17,203 nucleotides of DNA from an uncultured Bacteroidota bacterium (GTDB lineage Bacteria > Bacteroidota > Bacteroidia > Flavobacteriales > Flavobacteriaceae). Shown in pieces: positions 16,601 through 17,203 of the stretch. Within the stretch, counting starts at the first letter, position 1. Each line of letters opens with the position of its first letter. The stretch covers positions 1-17,203 of the forward strand of contig CAIXNQ010000153.1 in assembly GCA_903920835.1 (NCBI GenBank), in the 5' to 3' direction. Made by a program: the position numbers and the translations under genes. The notes under the pieces are model-generated. The model was given only the letters and a program-made list of their open reading frames with translations, searched no databases and had not been told where the DNA came from.

Positions 16601-17203
16601 CTTGCGCTCAAACCCAATCTGGAACAGCAACAATTACAGTGAACGATTTGCCTACTGCCACTGTTTCTGGTACTACTTCAATATGTTCTGGGTCTTCTAC
16701 AACAATAACATTTACTGGAACTCCAAACAGTATTGCAACATACAAGATCAATGGCGGCGCTGATACAACAATTACTATTGGAGCAGGCGGTGTTGCAGCA
16801 ATTGCGCTTACAAATGTGACTGCCTCTGCAATCTATACAATGCAAAATGTTGCAATTGGAATATGTTCACAATCACAAAACAGCACAGCAACAATCACCG
16901 TCAACACTACTCCTGTCCCAACAGCAGCTCCACAAACCTTTTGCAACACTGCAACCGTTGCTGATTTAGTAGCCGCAGGAACTGGAATCAAATGGTATAA
17001 TGTAGCCACTGGTGGAACAGCGCTATTACCAACTACACCATTATCATCAGGAACTTATTACGCCACACAAACGTTAAACGCTTGCGAGAGTGCTACTAGA
17101 ACAGCAGTTGCCGTAACAGTTAATGTAACGCCTCTGCCAACAGCAGCTCCACAAACCTTTTGTAACTCGGCAACCGTTGCTGATTTAGTAGCCGCAGGAA
17201 CTG
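13684..17203 (+). CDS. Large secreted Ig/PKD-repeat surface protein (adhesin-like), 3' partial
   Basis: The frame is open for 1173 codons to the window edge. Residues 1-20 are a signal peptide (ends IAFG before QSQS). Residues 21-199 are an N-terminal beta-rich domain with paired Cys and a PNWFYLQIG/IDVDYILWGPF pattern, seen at the start of many gliding-associated flavobacterial proteins. About ten Ig- or PKD-like modules follow. Two are of type SYTYTVTAT (373-455, 722-802). Six are of type CSG-ITFTGTP-TYN-LVSAS of 87-96 residues (456, 544, 633, 803, 891, 987). Two are Ig_7-like, starting FCNTATVADLVAAGT (1074 and 1147). Thr, Ser, Gly and Asn are abundant and Lys rare. By family this should be exported by Sec and then the type IX system, with a C-terminal sorting domain beyond the window. 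SprB-like size is possible but unproven. It has its own promoter at 13597-13628. Confidence 0.9.
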   Translation, partial: MKKLLLFFAILFSSFQIAFGQSQSNVPSDHCGGANPACAGGGFNYANVHANQNNDHNAHNIDPLVNYSCLINQPNPNWFYLQIGVTGTLTFSISQNTGPNGTGTPIDVDYILWGPFATSDVCGTGLNGHIANNTQTSGANDACSFSAAAVENFTINGVVGQYYKLLVTNYANAAGYITINQTNYPNPALPPPTGVGSTDCSIVCPLSLGQTPTICQGQSTILIANLNGQSATSFTWTSSVAGFVTQHTQSITVTQPGTYNVAVTRTGCPTNNKSITVLAPIPLPINTSPPAVTACAGQPFNLSSNVNTILNGLSAADYDVSFYNSLIDAQQSSSPITNPGAYPGTAGETIYVGVSGTSGCVTTTTFTLANVPCLLAASNSGPICSGATVNLTASGMPAGFTYAWSGPNNTSPTGFTSTSQNPTNVAVPTAPGSYTYTVTATQGTTVYTQSTVVVVNPLPATVTISGSTAVCSGTSAQITFTGTPFSVVTYNLNSGASTTIPLDATGGATLPTGNITATATYNLVSASLGSCSKVQTGSAIVTINPPLTASVATVLPICSGASTNFVFSGTPNTVVTYTLNGGTNQTIPLGTNGSATLATGNITANVTCALVSVSNPTTGCSQTVSGSSTVTVNPMPTVTISGTTSISVNSATTVTFNGTPNASVDYTVNGGFIQTIILSPAGVAVLATGNLSVNTTYALVSATLPSTGCTNSQNGAAVITMITSLITATNSGPVCAGATMNLICNNPDTTPGYTYSWHGPSYSSNVKNPSAILAPTLPGSYTYTVTATLGTNVFPASTIVVVNPIPTVTIAPTTVAICSGTGTTIALSGTANSTITYNINSGTNVTIRLDANGVANIPTGNLSSNTVYSLVSASLSPCSQLQTGLATITVNPLPTATISGSTGVCLNGTPPVVTFTGANGTAPYTFSYTINNGSVQTITTTGSNSAVTITAPTAAIGTFNYNLVSVTDASSSACAQTQSGTATITVNDLPTATVSGTTSICSGSSTTITFTGTPNSIATYKINGGADTTITIGAGGVAAIALTNVTASAIYTMQNVAIGICSQSQNSTATITVNTTPVPTAAPQTFCNTATVADLVAAGTGIKWYNVATGGTALLPTTPLSSGTYYATQTLNACESATRTAVAVTVNVTPLPTAAPQTFCNSATVADLVAAGT
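16918..17203 (+). repeat. Near-identical 219-bp tandem repeat (73 codons), open at the edge
   Basis: Copy one is 16918-17136 and copy two starts at 17137 and continues past the end. The 67 visible bases of copy two differ from copy one at only three positions (C to T in a Cys codon, and two changes turning ACT into TCG). The unit equals one Ig_7-like module, so copy number can change without a frameshift. The other modules of this protein are far more diverged, so this pair is a recent duplication. Confidence 0.9.

Overview
The window looks like a chromosomal segment of a Flavobacterium-like member of the Bacteroidota. The DNA is AT-rich, the only strong promoter fits the Bacteroidota pattern TTTG-N20-TANNTTTG, and the gene content is typical of the phylum: a moxR/DUF58/bat aerotolerance operon and the start of a very large Cys/Thr-rich Ig-repeat surface protein of the kind seen in gliding, type IX-secreting flavobacteria. 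No tRNA, rRNA, insertion sequence, integrase or CRISPR array was found.

Region 1 (1-2151, + strand) holds a TPR-like hypothetical protein. It is cut by a single in-frame TAA at 469-471 into an upstream part (open at the window edge) and a downstream part. Region 2 (2148-11890, - strand) is one long, tightly packed gene run. In transcription order it is moxR, a DUF58 protein, a BatD-like membrane protein, batA, batB, batC, batD, batE and comF. Gaps are 0-100 bp and two junctions are one-base TAATG overlaps. The known family logic is a MoxR AAA+ ATPase acting on von Willebrand A (VWA) proteins at the inner membrane, with TPR, SH3 and BatD partners on the periplasmic side. comF at the end is a competence/phosphoribosyltransferase-like passenger. 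A pair of facing G/C-rich palindromes (10794-10884) sits between moxR and the DUF58 gene and supplies an unusual Shine-Dalgarno-like sequence.

Region 3 (11891-13683) is mostly non-coding. It holds a cluster of three stem-loops (12206-12382), a 203-residue hypothetical protein with an FN3-like C-terminus (12385-12996, - strand), and an array of fourteen degenerate 21-bp units (13171-13464) in perfect 21-bp register. Most units carry a T-tract of 6-8 bases. The array ends about 130 bp upstream of a clear Bacteroidota promoter (13597-13628).

Region 4 (13684-17203, + strand) is the first 1173 codons of a secreted repeat protein with a signal peptide, an N-terminal beta-rich domain and about a dozen Ig/PKD-like modules. 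It runs off the window, where a 219-bp, nearly identical tandem repeat begins.

The most interesting unexplained signal is the 21-bp phased array upstream of the adhesin promoter. Exact two-helical-turn spacing of T-tracts predicts strong intrinsic DNA curvature or an array of same-face protein-binding sites.
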